Source: Butyrivibrio sp.
GTDB taxonomy: Bacteria; Bacillota; Clostridia; Lachnospirales; Lachnospiraceae
NCBI RefSeq assembly: GCF_017635265.1
Contig: NZ_JAGBLU010000119.1
Span: 1 to 39,721 of the forward strand
Direction: 5' to 3'
Length of the DNA: 39,721 nucleotides
A model generated the notes under the pieces. It did no database searches, was not told where the DNA came from, and saw nothing but the letters and a program-made list of their open reading frames with translations. Positions 15,414 to 22,783 of this stretch are shown here, piece after piece. A program made the position numbers and the translations under genes. Numbering within the stretch: the stretch's first letter is position 1; the number at the start of each line of letters is the position of its first letter.

Positions 15414-16376
15414 TTATAGTTTGTCCAGTGTATTCAAAACAGCAGAAAAGTACGCCTTTCTGCTGTTTTCATCTGCATTGAAAATTTCATGGCGTGAATT
15501 ATCAAAGCTTATGAACTTAGCAGATGGAACAAGTTTCTTGAACTGTTCATATCCTTCAGGATCAATTAGATGATCATTTCCTGCTGTAAAAACTGTAATT
15601 GGAATGTTAAGTCTGTCAGCATTTTTCATAATGAGTTTGTTGGTCCTAAGGCTGGCAAGAGCCCACCCTATTGAAGCCCCATAGGTCTGATAGTGTTCAT
15701 CCTTAAGCCGCATATTAAACATATAATCATATCTTGGTTTGGACATGGCACTACTCGTTTCAAATACAGGCTTGGCATCAAATCTTCTTTGCCCAGGAGC
15801 AAGTAACTTACGCTTTCCGAATAAGAAGGAAAAGACTTTAAGAGCCGCAATCAGTATTGGTGAGGTGTTATTCTTCATTTTGAACATCGGAGAGCTTAAA
15901 ATAGCAGAATCAAAAAATCCCGGGTACATTTCCAGATAAAGTGTCCCAACAGCACCGCCCATTGAGTGAGCTATGATGGTTTTTTTCATGGATTGTGTCT
16001 TTGGTGTTACAATCTTCTCAATAAATACATGTAAATCTTCAACATATGTTTTGTAATCATCAATAAATACAATATCCGGGGCATCTAATTTACCTTCGGA
16101 ATATCCGTGACCGCGCTGTTCCATGAAAAATACAGCATATCCGGCTTTATAAAGATACCAGGCATATTCATGGAATTTGCCCCAAAACTCACAGAAACCA
16201 TGAACAAGTACGACAGCCCTTTTGGCTGAATCCGGAATAGCATAGTAATAGTTTATTTCTGTTTGGTCAAAAGATTTGTATTTGCCTTGAGAGACATATT
16301 TATCGCGCCAGGCTTTATTATCGGTTTTCATAACTTCCAAGAAGTCATCTTCACCTAAAAATTCTACTTTTGTCAT
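15414..16376 (-). CDS. Alpha/beta hydrolase, lysophospholipase/monoacylglycerol lipase-like
   Basis: A 320-residue cytoplasmic serine hydrolase of the Hydrolase_4 (S33) type. The oxyanion motif VHGF is at 58-61, the nucleophile elbow AHSMGG has S138, the acid is in TAGNDHLIDPEG and the histidine in NSRHEIFNADE near the C-terminus. It has no signal peptide. Family members release fatty acids from monoacylglycerols or lysophospholipids. It lies 4 bases after the sugar symporter gene in the same direction, with its ribosome site AAAGGA inside that gene, so the two are one operon. A joint role, such as deacylating an imported acylated sugar, would be speculation. Confidence 0.88.
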   Translation of the reverse strand: MTKVEFLGEDDFLEVMKTDNKAWRDKYVSQGKYKSFDQTEINYYYAIPDSAKRAVVLVHGFCEFWGKFHEYAWYLYKAGYAVFFMEQRGHGYSEGKLDAPDIVFIDDYKTYVEDLHVFIEKIVTPKTQSMKKTIIAHSMGGAVGTLYLEMYPGFFDSAILSSPMFKMKNNTSPILIAALKVFSFLFGKRKLLAPGQRRFDAKPVFETSSAMSKPRYDYMFNMRLKDEHYQTYGASIGWALASLRTNKLIMKNADRLNIPITVFTAGNDHLIDPEGYEQFKKLVPSAKFISFDNSRHEIFNADENSRKAYFSAVLNTLDKL

Positions 16377-16380
16377 ATGG

Positions 16381-17871
16381 TCATGCTTCCTTTGTCAGTT
16401 TATTTGCATTCTCCGTTTTCCAGAGATTATCATAAGAAAAACCGGTGACTTTTTCACAGATTTTCTTTTCTTCATCGGTTGTTAGTGATGAATCTTCACC
16501 TTTTCTGCGGGCGATTTCTTTTTGTATAATATCAAACTCTTTACCTGTAAGAGGAAAGATAACGGCTGTTATAAAAAGTAGAGTAATGAGTATTGCAGGC
16601 ACTATGATATAAATCATTGCGATACCTTCCTGAGTAGAAAGAGATTGTCTTCCACCGGCATTAGCGATGTTCTCATCAAATCCGACTGCAGCAAGAAGAA
16701 AACCTATTCCGGCTGCTGAGAGACCTGAGGATATTTTTCTTGCAAAAGTAGCCATTCCCGAAACGATTCCGGGACGTCTTATGGATGTGATAAGTTCATC
16801 AACTTCGGCCATATCTGCCATAATAGCGAAAATACTTGTAAGTGTCGCAGCATTACCAAAACCGATAAAAGCAGTAAGAATAAGAACAGGAACAATACTG
16901 GCACCTTCGTAAGAAAAAGCTAAAAGTCCAAGAGTTCCGATAAGTCTTGTTGGAGCACCAATAAGAATTGTTGTCTTTTTTGATGTGCGGCTCATTACAG
17001 GTCCCCATACTACCATACCGACAAGCTGAGAAACCAGTATTGTTGCCATGAGGTAAATGAAATAGCCATTTGAATAGCCGTTTAATACATCATCAATGTA
17101 ATAGACCGCCATCCCTGAAACGAAGTCCATGCCACATTGTCCAAAGAGATAAATTCCCAAAAACAGTTTAAATGATCTGCTCTTAAGAACACTTATAGAC
17201 TGTGGAAAGCTTTCTTTTAATGTTGTTTTTACAGGCTCTTTTTTCTTTTCCCATGTTCCAATGAATGTAACAGTAGTTGTAATAAAGAAAAGAATGCTGA
17301 ATATAAGTGCGCAGGTCATATATTGTGAGGGCTTTGTGTTGTCTTTTATGATAAAAGACGGAACAAGGCCGCAGACCATTGAACCCAGAGTGGACCACAC
17401 CATTCGGACTGTGGAGAACTTTGAGCGCATAGAATAATCATCGATCATGTCTGGCAATAAGCCATTGTATGGAACCATTAGAATAGTGAAGCCTGTTGAA
17501 AAGAGGCAAAACATGATCAGATAGAAAAAGTACATTGCCCAAACGGATTGTGTTGGAATAGTGAGCCAGAGAAGTAAAAATGTCACTGAAGAAGCTATTC
17601 CGCCAATAAAGATATAAAAACGCTTTGCTCCGTATTTTGATACGGTTCTGTCTGTGATGTTGCCCATCATTGGATCTGTGATGGCATCCCATATTTTTCC
17701 TACTAGTGGAATTGTTCCGGCAAGAGCTGCCGGTATACCAAGTGCTTTTATCAAAAACACGGTAAAGAACGTGTTGATAATAACAAAAGCACCTCCTCCA
17801 TAGAATTCTGCCATTCCAAACATTATTCTGTGTGCCATGTTATAGTTTGGCTTTTTTCCATAGTATTCCAT
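16381..17871 (-). CDS. GPH-family (MelB-like) sugar:cation symporter
   Basis: A 496-residue transporter of the glycoside-pentoside-hexuronide family, a branch of the MFS. About 12 membrane segments are seen. The cation-site region KIWDAITDPMMGNITDRT is the family signature (paired Asp residues in helix II), and YFFYLIMFCLFSTGFTILMVPYNGL is also typical. A long charged C-terminal tail (about 440-496) is cytoplasmic. AGGGGG precedes the start. The sugar cannot be told from sequence. It heads a two-gene operon with the hydrolase at 15414. Confidence 0.92.
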   Translation of the reverse strand: MEYYGKKPNYNMAHRIMFGMAEFYGGGAFVIINTFFTVFLIKALGIPAALAGTIPLVGKIWDAITDPMMGNITDRTVSKYGAKRFYIFIGGIASSVTFLLLWLTIPTQSVWAMYFFYLIMFCLFSTGFTILMVPYNGLLPDMIDDYSMRSKFSTVRMVWSTLGSMVCGLVPSFIIKDNTKPSQYMTCALIFSILFFITTTVTFIGTWEKKKEPVKTTLKESFPQSISVLKSRSFKLFLGIYLFGQCGMDFVSGMAVYYIDDVLNGYSNGYFIYLMATILVSQLVGMVVWGPVMSRTSKKTTILIGAPTRLIGTLGLLAFSYEGASIVPVLILTAFIGFGNAATLTSIFAIMADMAEVDELITSIRRPGIVSGMATFARKISSGLSAAGIGFLLAAVGFDENIANAGGRQSLSTQEGIAMIYIIVPAILITLLFITAVIFPLTGKEFDIIQKEIARRKGEDSSLTTDEEKKICEKVTGFSYDNLWKTENANKLTKEA

Positions 17872-17981
17872 TGATGTAACCCCCTAAAATCCCCAATTTT
17901 GTCACTTTTTATTTTATCATTTTTAAAAAAGCACAAAAATGGTAAAATAGATAGATTCTATTACGCCTAATTCGTCAGATT

Positions 17982-18011
17982 TTCACAATCTATGCTATTA
18001 TTAGGTAATAT
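17982..18011 (+). promoter_or_regulatory. Candidate promoter of the pncC-sda operon
   Basis: TTCACA (17982-17987) and TAATAT (18006-18011) are 18 bases apart, 20 bases before the start at 18032. It is one of several possible readings of this AT-rich divergent gap. Confidence 0.3.
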
Positions 18012-18031
18012 TTGAGGTAGAGGGAATATAA

Positions 18032-18532
18032 ATGAACGAAAAAAAAATCAGAGAAAAATACAATATAATTACAGACCTTCTTATGTGCAAGGGGCTTACT
18101 ATAACAACCATGGAGAGTTGTACAGGAGGACTGATAGCTTCTCTTTTAACTGATATTGAAGGATCTTCGGCTGTCATTAAAGGGGCTTATGTAACATATT
18201 CAAATGAAGCCAAGATTATGGAAGGAGTTCCGCAGAATATAATTGAAGAATTTGGTGTTTATTCAAAAGAGACAGCTGATGCTATGGCTATAGCATGTAA
18301 AAAAAGCTTTGGCGCTGATATCGGAATAGGGGTAACAGGAACCATGGGAAACAAGGATCCTCTAAATGAAGACAGCGCGCTTGGGCAGATATATTATACA
18401 ATTGCTTATAAAAACGATTGTTATTCCAAAGATACGATTATAATGCCGCAAAAGAGCAGATACGATTACAAACTTGAAGTTGCGGATATTATTGCTGATG
18501 ATCTTCGTTCAATAATAGAAGAGAGGTTTTAA
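18032..18532 (+). CDS. pncC: CinA C-terminal domain protein, nicotinamide-nucleotide amidase (PncC)
   Basis: A 166-residue stand-alone CinA C-terminal domain that deamidates nicotinamide mononucleotide to nicotinate mononucleotide, recycling pyridine nucleotides. The active-site motif ESCTGG is at 28-33 with S29 as nucleophile; YVTYSNEAK and GIGVTGTMG are also conserved. The usual C-terminal GT(S)G/AGP stretch is altered to TGTMGNKDP, a modest deviation. GAGGTAGAGGG precedes the ATG. The stop overlaps the start of the serine dehydratase beta gene by one base (TAATG), so the genes are translationally coupled, an odd partnership with serine breakdown. Confidence 0.88.
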   Translation: MNEKKIREKYNIITDLLMCKGLTITTMESCTGGLIASLLTDIEGSSAVIKGAYVTYSNEAKIMEGVPQNIIEEFGVYSKETADAMAIACKKSFGADIGIGVTGTMGNKDPLNEDSALGQIYYTIAYKNDCYSKDTIIMPQKSRYDYKLEVADIIADDLRSIIEERF

Positions 18533-19200
18533 TGAACGTATTTGATATGATCGGGCCCATAATGATAGGACCATCAAGTTCCCATACAGCTGGTGCTGTC
18601 AGACTTGGAAGAGTAGTGAATAAGCTTATAGATAACAGACAGCTAAAAAAGGTTGAAATAACTTTGTCAGGTTCTTTTGCCCAGACCTATAAAGGGCATG
18701 GAACAGACAGAGCGCTTTTAGCCGGCATCATGGGATATAAAAGCTATTCTCCGGAAATCCGAAGTGCTCTTGATATTGCTTCGGAGCAGGGGATTGATTA
18801 TGAGTTTATTACAGAGAATATAAAAGGCGCCCATCCTAATACTGCCAGGATCCATTATTTCTTAAATGATGGAACTGAAGGCGTCATGCAGGGGGCAAGT
18901 ATAGGCGGCGGAAACATATTGGTTAACCAGATCAACGGAATGAATGTTGAGTTTAACGGTGAAAATAATACAATTCTGGTAATGCATGAGGATAAGCCCG
19001 GCGTCATCGCCAGTGTGACCAATATGATGCATTGGGAGCATGCAGAGCTCAATATTTCTAATTTTCATTTGTCCAGGCAGGAAAAAGGCGGCGATGCCAT
19101 CATGACTATTGAGATTGATAATCAGCCTCCGGATACGCTGGTGGATGATATTAGGAAGATTGACCATGTTACAAATGCGATCTTGATAAGAAGAGTCTGA
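18532..19200 (+). CDS. sdaAB: L-serine dehydratase, iron-sulfur-dependent, beta subunit
   Basis: A 222-residue beta subunit of the oxygen-sensitive [4Fe-4S] L-serine dehydratase that converts serine to pyruvate and ammonia. GPSSSHTAG (13-21) is the family signature, and HPNTARI is also conserved. An ACT domain fills the C-terminus (about 149-220, starting ILVMHEDKPGVIASVTN), through which serine may control the enzyme. It overlaps pncC by one base and is followed 17 bases later by the alpha subunit gene. The length is normal for the two-subunit form. Confidence 0.95.
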   Translation: MNVFDMIGPIMIGPSSSHTAGAVRLGRVVNKLIDNRQLKKVEITLSGSFAQTYKGHGTDRALLAGIMGYKSYSPEIRSALDIASEQGIDYEFITENIKGAHPNTARIHYFLNDGTEGVMQGASIGGGNILVNQINGMNVEFNGENNTILVMHEDKPGVIASVTNMMHWEHAELNISNFHLSRQEKGGDAIMTIEIDNQPPDTLVDDIRKIDHVTNAILIRRV

Positions 19201-19217
19201 ATTAGAAATGGATATTT

Positions 19218-20096
19218 ATGCTTAAATACGAATCTGTCAGCGAATTAGTAGCTGAAGCTGAAAAAAGAAATATAAAGATAAGTGAACTGGTTTTGGAAGA
19301 CCAGGCTAAAAGCATGGAAAAAGAGCCACTTGAACTCTATGAAAAAATGGAGATCAGCTTTCAGGTCATGAAAGATTCAATAAATGAAGGTATGAAAAAA
19401 GATCAGAAATCCATGTCAGGTCTTACCGGTGGTGAAGGCTATCTTATGAATGAGTATGCCGCTACAGGTGGTATCAGCGGGAACTTCATGACAAAAGCAA
19501 TGGCCAGAGCTTTGGCAGTAGCAGGCTGTAACGCCTCAATGGGAAGGATCGTTGCTGCTCCTACAGCCGGAAGCTGCGGCATTTTACCGGGATGTCTTGT
19601 GTCACTTTACGAAGACCGCGGTTTTGAAGAAAAAGATGTGGTCATGGCTATGTTTACTGCTGGTGCAATTGGAATGGTAATAGCAGAGAAATCCAGTGTG
19701 GCAGGAGCTCAAGGGGGATGTCAGGCTGAGTGTGGAAGTGCTTCAGCTATGGCTGCAGCAGCACTTGTAGAAGTAATGGGTGGAAGGCCATCTCAGTGCG
19801 CAGATGCCTGTGCTATGGCTATTTCCAATCAGATGGGACTGGTCTGTGATCCGGTAGGCGGACTTGTTGAGATACCATGCATAAAAAGAAATGTATCAGG
19901 CCTTGCGATTGCTTTTTCAAGCGCAGATATGGCACTTGCGGGAATCAGGGCCAATATTCCGGCAGATGAATGCATAGGTGCAATGCGAGAAGTCGGTGAT
20001 GCACTTCCGGCCTCATTAAAAGAAACCGCTGGCGGTGGACTTGCCACAACGCCAACGGGTCGTAAACTTCGTGATAAAGTTTTTGGTCTTACTTAA
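19218..20096 (+). CDS. sdaAA: L-serine dehydratase, iron-sulfur-dependent, alpha subunit
   Basis: A 292-residue catalytic subunit. Likely cluster ligands are C172 (QAECGSASAM), C210 (GLVCDPVGG) and C221 (VEIPC). The spacing of 11 between the last two matches the pattern known from single-chain bacterial serine dehydratase. SMSGLTGGEGYLM and APTAGSCGILPG are also conserved. The ribosome site is weak, fitting coupling to the beta gene. Its last 8 bases overlap the 3' end of the convergent gene at 20089, and there is no terminator hairpin between them, so transcripts from the two sides must collide or overlap. Confidence 0.95.
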   Translation: MLKYESVSELVAEAEKRNIKISELVLEDQAKSMEKEPLELYEKMEISFQVMKDSINEGMKKDQKSMSGLTGGEGYLMNEYAATGGISGNFMTKAMARALAVAGCNASMGRIVAAPTAGSCGILPGCLVSLYEDRGFEEKDVVMAMFTAGAIGMVIAEKSSVAGAQGGCQAECGSASAMAAAALVEVMGGRPSQCADACAMAISNQMGLVCDPVGGLVEIPCIKRNVSGLAIAFSSADMALAGIRANIPADECIGAMREVGDALPASLKETAGGGLATTPTGRKLRDKVFGLT

Positions 20097-21000
20097 CTTC
20101 TACAAGTTCAATCTTGAAATTAAGCTCTTTGCCAGCCATTTCATGGTTGGCATCTAATGTGATAGTTGTATCAGTCTTACCTACAACTTTAACAGGGAAT
20201 GGTCTTCCGTACATATCCTGAAGGTAAACCTTCTGATCAACTGTCAGGTCCTCTGAACCGGGAAGCTCAGCAATCTCTACAGTGAAGATAGCTGTAGGAT
20301 CTGCTTCTCCATAAGCTTCTTCAGGCATGAGATGCACATCGAGTGTCTCACCTACGTTCATGTTAGCAACAGCCTTGTCAAATCCATAGATCATCATGCC
20401 TGCGCCGCATACGAACTCAAGAGGCTCTCCTCTGTCATAGGATGAGTCAAACTTTGTTCCGTCGTTGAAAGTACCAATGTAGTGTGTACGGCATGTCTTG
20501 CCAACATTTTTTCCCTCGAATGAAGGAGCTGAATGGCAACCGCTGCATCCGCCACAGCCACCTGAAGCACAACCGCCTTCCTCATCTCCGCAGTCGCTTC
20601 CACAACCACCTTCATCATGGTGTCCACAGCTATGTCCATCTTCGTGGTCGCCGCATGTGTGGCCCTCACCGTGATGGTCGCAATTTACACCAGAGCTCTC
20701 AAGGTTTCCGCTAAGGTAAGCTTCAACTACTTCATCAGTATTTCCGGATGTTCCGGCGCATACTTTAATGCCGTTCTCTTCAAGAGCTGAGAAAGCTCCT
20801 CCGCCGATCCCGCCGCAGATAAGAACATCAATTCCCTTATCGCCAAGAAGTCCGGCTAAAGCACCGTGACCGCTTCCGTTTGAGCTTATTATCTCAGAGG
20901 ATACGACTTTTTTATCCTCTACTGTATAAATCTTAAACTCGCTTGTATGTCCAAAATGCTGAAAAACTTCACCGTTTTCATAAGTAACTGCAATTTTCAT
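20089..21000 (-). CDS. Fusion protein: NifX/NifB-type domain, Cys/His-rich linker, SlyD-type prolyl isomerase
   Basis: A 303-residue three-part protein. Residues 1-105 are a dinitrogenase iron-molybdenum cofactor-type domain (PF02579), starting MKIAVTYENGEVFQHFGH and containing DVLICGGIGGGAFSALEENG. Residues 107-160 are a metal-binding linker with 9 Cys and 8 His, ending in repeated CxxC spacing. Residues 161-303 are an FKBP domain with the SlyD insert-in-flap: THYIGTFNDGTKFDSS, GFDKAVANMNVGE, PEEAYGEADP and QKVYLQDMYGRPFPVKVV. The start is taken at 21000, where AAGGAAAAG stands close by; a reading from 21030 adds ten unconserved residues. SlyD delivers nickel to hydrogenase, and NifX-type domains carry FeMo-co precursors, so metallocluster delivery is a fair inference. 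No nif or hydrogenase gene is in view. Confidence 0.88.
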   Translation of the reverse strand: MKIAVTYENGEVFQHFGHTSEFKIYTVEDKKVVSSEIISSNGSGHGALAGLLGDKGIDVLICGGIGGGAFSALEENGIKVCAGTSGNTDEVVEAYLSGNLESSGVNCDHHGEGHTCGDHEDGHSCGHHDEGGCGSDCGDEEGGCASGGCGGCSGCHSAPSFEGKNVGKTCRTHYIGTFNDGTKFDSSYDRGEPLEFVCGAGMMIYGFDKAVANMNVGETLDVHLMPEEAYGEADPTAIFTVEIAELPGSEDLTVDQKVYLQDMYGRPFPVKVVGKTDTTITLDANHEMAGKELNFKIELVEVK

Positions 21001-21180
21001 TATTCTTTTCCTTTCCAAATAAAAAGTCACTAGTGCATAGTAACATAAATTGCCAAAAAAGCAAAATATAGTGAAAAAACACGCTTATGTGCATATTTAA
21101 GGCTGATATAGAGCGTTGTACACTTTTTTTATCAAGAAAAAAGTATTGTTTTAGGGCAGAACCCTAAGAAAGGTGGAACA

Positions 21181-22686
21181 ATGACAATTTCAGCTATTAT
21201 TTTAGCAGCACTTATTCTTCTTGTAGTGATGGTAATTGCTACAGGATATGTAAAGGCTCCTCCAGACAGAGCCTATATTATTTCCGGTATGCGCAAGACC
21301 CCACGAATCCTTATCGGCCGCGCAGGCGTTAAGATTCCTTTCTTTGAGAGAGTTGATAAACTCTATCTTGGACAGATGACTGTAGATATCAAAACAGAGC
21401 AGTCAGTACCTACAAACGATTTCATCAATGTAAATGTAGATGCAGTAGCAAAGGTAAGAATCGGAACAAATCCTGAATCAATTCAGCTTGCTGCCAAGAA
21501 CTTCCTCAATAAAGATCCTCAGCAGATCACAGAGGACCTTCAGGATTCTTTACAGGGTAACATGCGTGAGATCATTGGTACTCTTGCTCTTAAGACTATC
21601 AATACAGACCGTGACAGCTTTTCAGATCAGGTAATGGAAAAAGCCTCAAGAGATATGAGTAAGCTTGGTATCGAGATCCTTTCATGTAACATCCAGAATG
21701 TTACAGATGAAAATGGTCTTATAAATGACCTTGGTATGGATAACACAGCCAAGATCAAAAAAGATGCAGCCATTGCTAAGGCACAGGCAGACAGAGACGT
21801 AGCTATTGCAAAGGCTGAAGCTGATAAAGCAGCTAATGATGCAAGAGTTCTTGCACAGACAGAGATTGCTGAAAAGAACAACGCTCTTGCAATCAAGCAG
21901 GCAGAACTTAAAAGAGAAGCAGATACAGCAAGCGCTGTAGCTGATGCAGCTTACGAGATCCAGCAGCAGGAACAGCAAAAATCCATTCAGACAGCAACTG
22001 TTAATGCTCAGATCGCTAAAGCAGAACGTGAAGCAGAACTCAAACAGAAGGAAGTTCTTGTTAAACAGCAGGAACTTGCAGCTGAAATCGAGAAAAAAGC
22101 TGATGCTGAAAAGTATCAGGCTGAAAAGAAAGCTGAAGCAGAGCTTGTTCAGAGACAGAAAAAGGCTGAGGCAGCCAAATACGAGCAGGAGCGTGAAGCT
22201 GATGCTAAAAAAGCTCAGGCTGAAGCTCAGAAATATGCGGCTGAACAGGAAGCTGCAGGTATTAAGGCTAAATATGATGCTGAAGCAGCCGGTATTGCTG
22301 CAAAAGGTAAAGCGGAAGCCGAAGCGATCAAGGCAAAAGGTATTGCTGAAGCTGAAGCAATGGAAAAGAAAGCTGAAGCCTACAAGAAGTACAACGGAGC
22401 TGCTATGGCAGAGATGATGATCAAGATCATGCCTCAGATGGCTGCTGAAATTGCAAAACCACTTTCACAGATTGATAAGATCAATATCTATGGAACAGGT
22501 GATGGAACAAATGGCGCAAGCCAGATTTCAGGAAATATGCCAATCGTTATGAAACAGGTATTTGATACAATGTCAGAAGCTACAGGCGTTGACTTTACAG
22601 AGATCATGAGAGCCGGAACATACGATGCAAAGGTAAATAAGAACATCAATATTACAGGCGCAGACGTTTCTGTAGAGACTAAGTAA
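21181..22686 (+). CDS. floT: Flotillin-like SPFH-domain membrane protein
   Basis: A 501-residue flotillin. A single N-terminal membrane hairpin (about 3-22) is followed by an SPFH/band 7 domain (about 28-185; VPTNDFINVNVDAVAKVRI, ILSCNIQNVTDENGLINDLG). A long coiled coil rich in EA/AE repeats follows (about 195-405), then a C-terminal oligomerisation part (about 410-501). Flotillins scaffold ordered membrane domains. The usual NfeD partner gene is not next to it. Codon use in the coil is strongly Ala/Glu/Lys and repetitive. AAAGGTGG precedes the ATG, with a small hairpin TTAGGG/CCCTAA at 21151-21167 just upstream, and a strong terminator follows. Confidence 0.93.
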   Translation: MTISAIILAALILLVVMVIATGYVKAPPDRAYIISGMRKTPRILIGRAGVKIPFFERVDKLYLGQMTVDIKTEQSVPTNDFINVNVDAVAKVRIGTNPESIQLAAKNFLNKDPQQITEDLQDSLQGNMREIIGTLALKTINTDRDSFSDQVMEKASRDMSKLGIEILSCNIQNVTDENGLINDLGMDNTAKIKKDAAIAKAQADRDVAIAKAEADKAANDARVLAQTEIAEKNNALAIKQAELKREADTASAVADAAYEIQQQEQQKSIQTATVNAQIAKAEREAELKQKEVLVKQQELAAEIEKKADAEKYQAEKKAEAELVQRQKKAEAAKYEQEREADAKKAQAEAQKYAAEQEAAGIKAKYDAEAAGIAAKGKAEAEAIKAKGIAEAEAMEKKAEAYKKYNGAAMAEMMIKIMPQMAAEIAKPLSQIDKINIYGTGDGTNGASQISGNMPIVMKQVFDTMSEATGVDFTEIMRAGTYDAKVNKNINITGADVSVETK

Positions 22687-22692
22687 TACAAT

Positions 22693-22742
22693 GAGCCATA
22701 TATAACATATATAATAAATATGTTATATATAGCTCTTTTTTT
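22693..22742 (+). terminator. Intrinsic terminator after the flotillin gene
   Basis: GAGC (22693-22696) pairs with GCTC (22732-22735), and after one mismatch the AT-rich stem 22698-22710 pairs with 22718-22730, with a 7-base loop. T-run at 22736-22742. The AT stem contains TATAACA and TGTTATA, the same inverted heptamer found near the par locus. Confidence 0.88.
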
Positions 22743-22783
22743 ATTGCTTCACTAGCTGCGATTATTATTGTATAGTAGACACC

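Noticed and set aside
21151-21167. Small hairpin TTAGGG/CCCTAA before the flotillin ribosome site as a riboswitch
   Set aside because: Only six base pairs and no other conserved structure; too small to support a regulatory RNA class.
21944-22417. A 157-codon plus-strand frame inside the flotillin gene
   Set aside because: It is an alternate frame of the repetitive Glu/Ala/Lys coiled-coil codons; the flotillin frame is clearly the real one.
22744-22776. Promoter between the flotillin terminator and the helicase gene
   Set aside because: TTGCTT and TATAGT are 21 bases apart and other pairings are no better, so no clear promoter can be placed.
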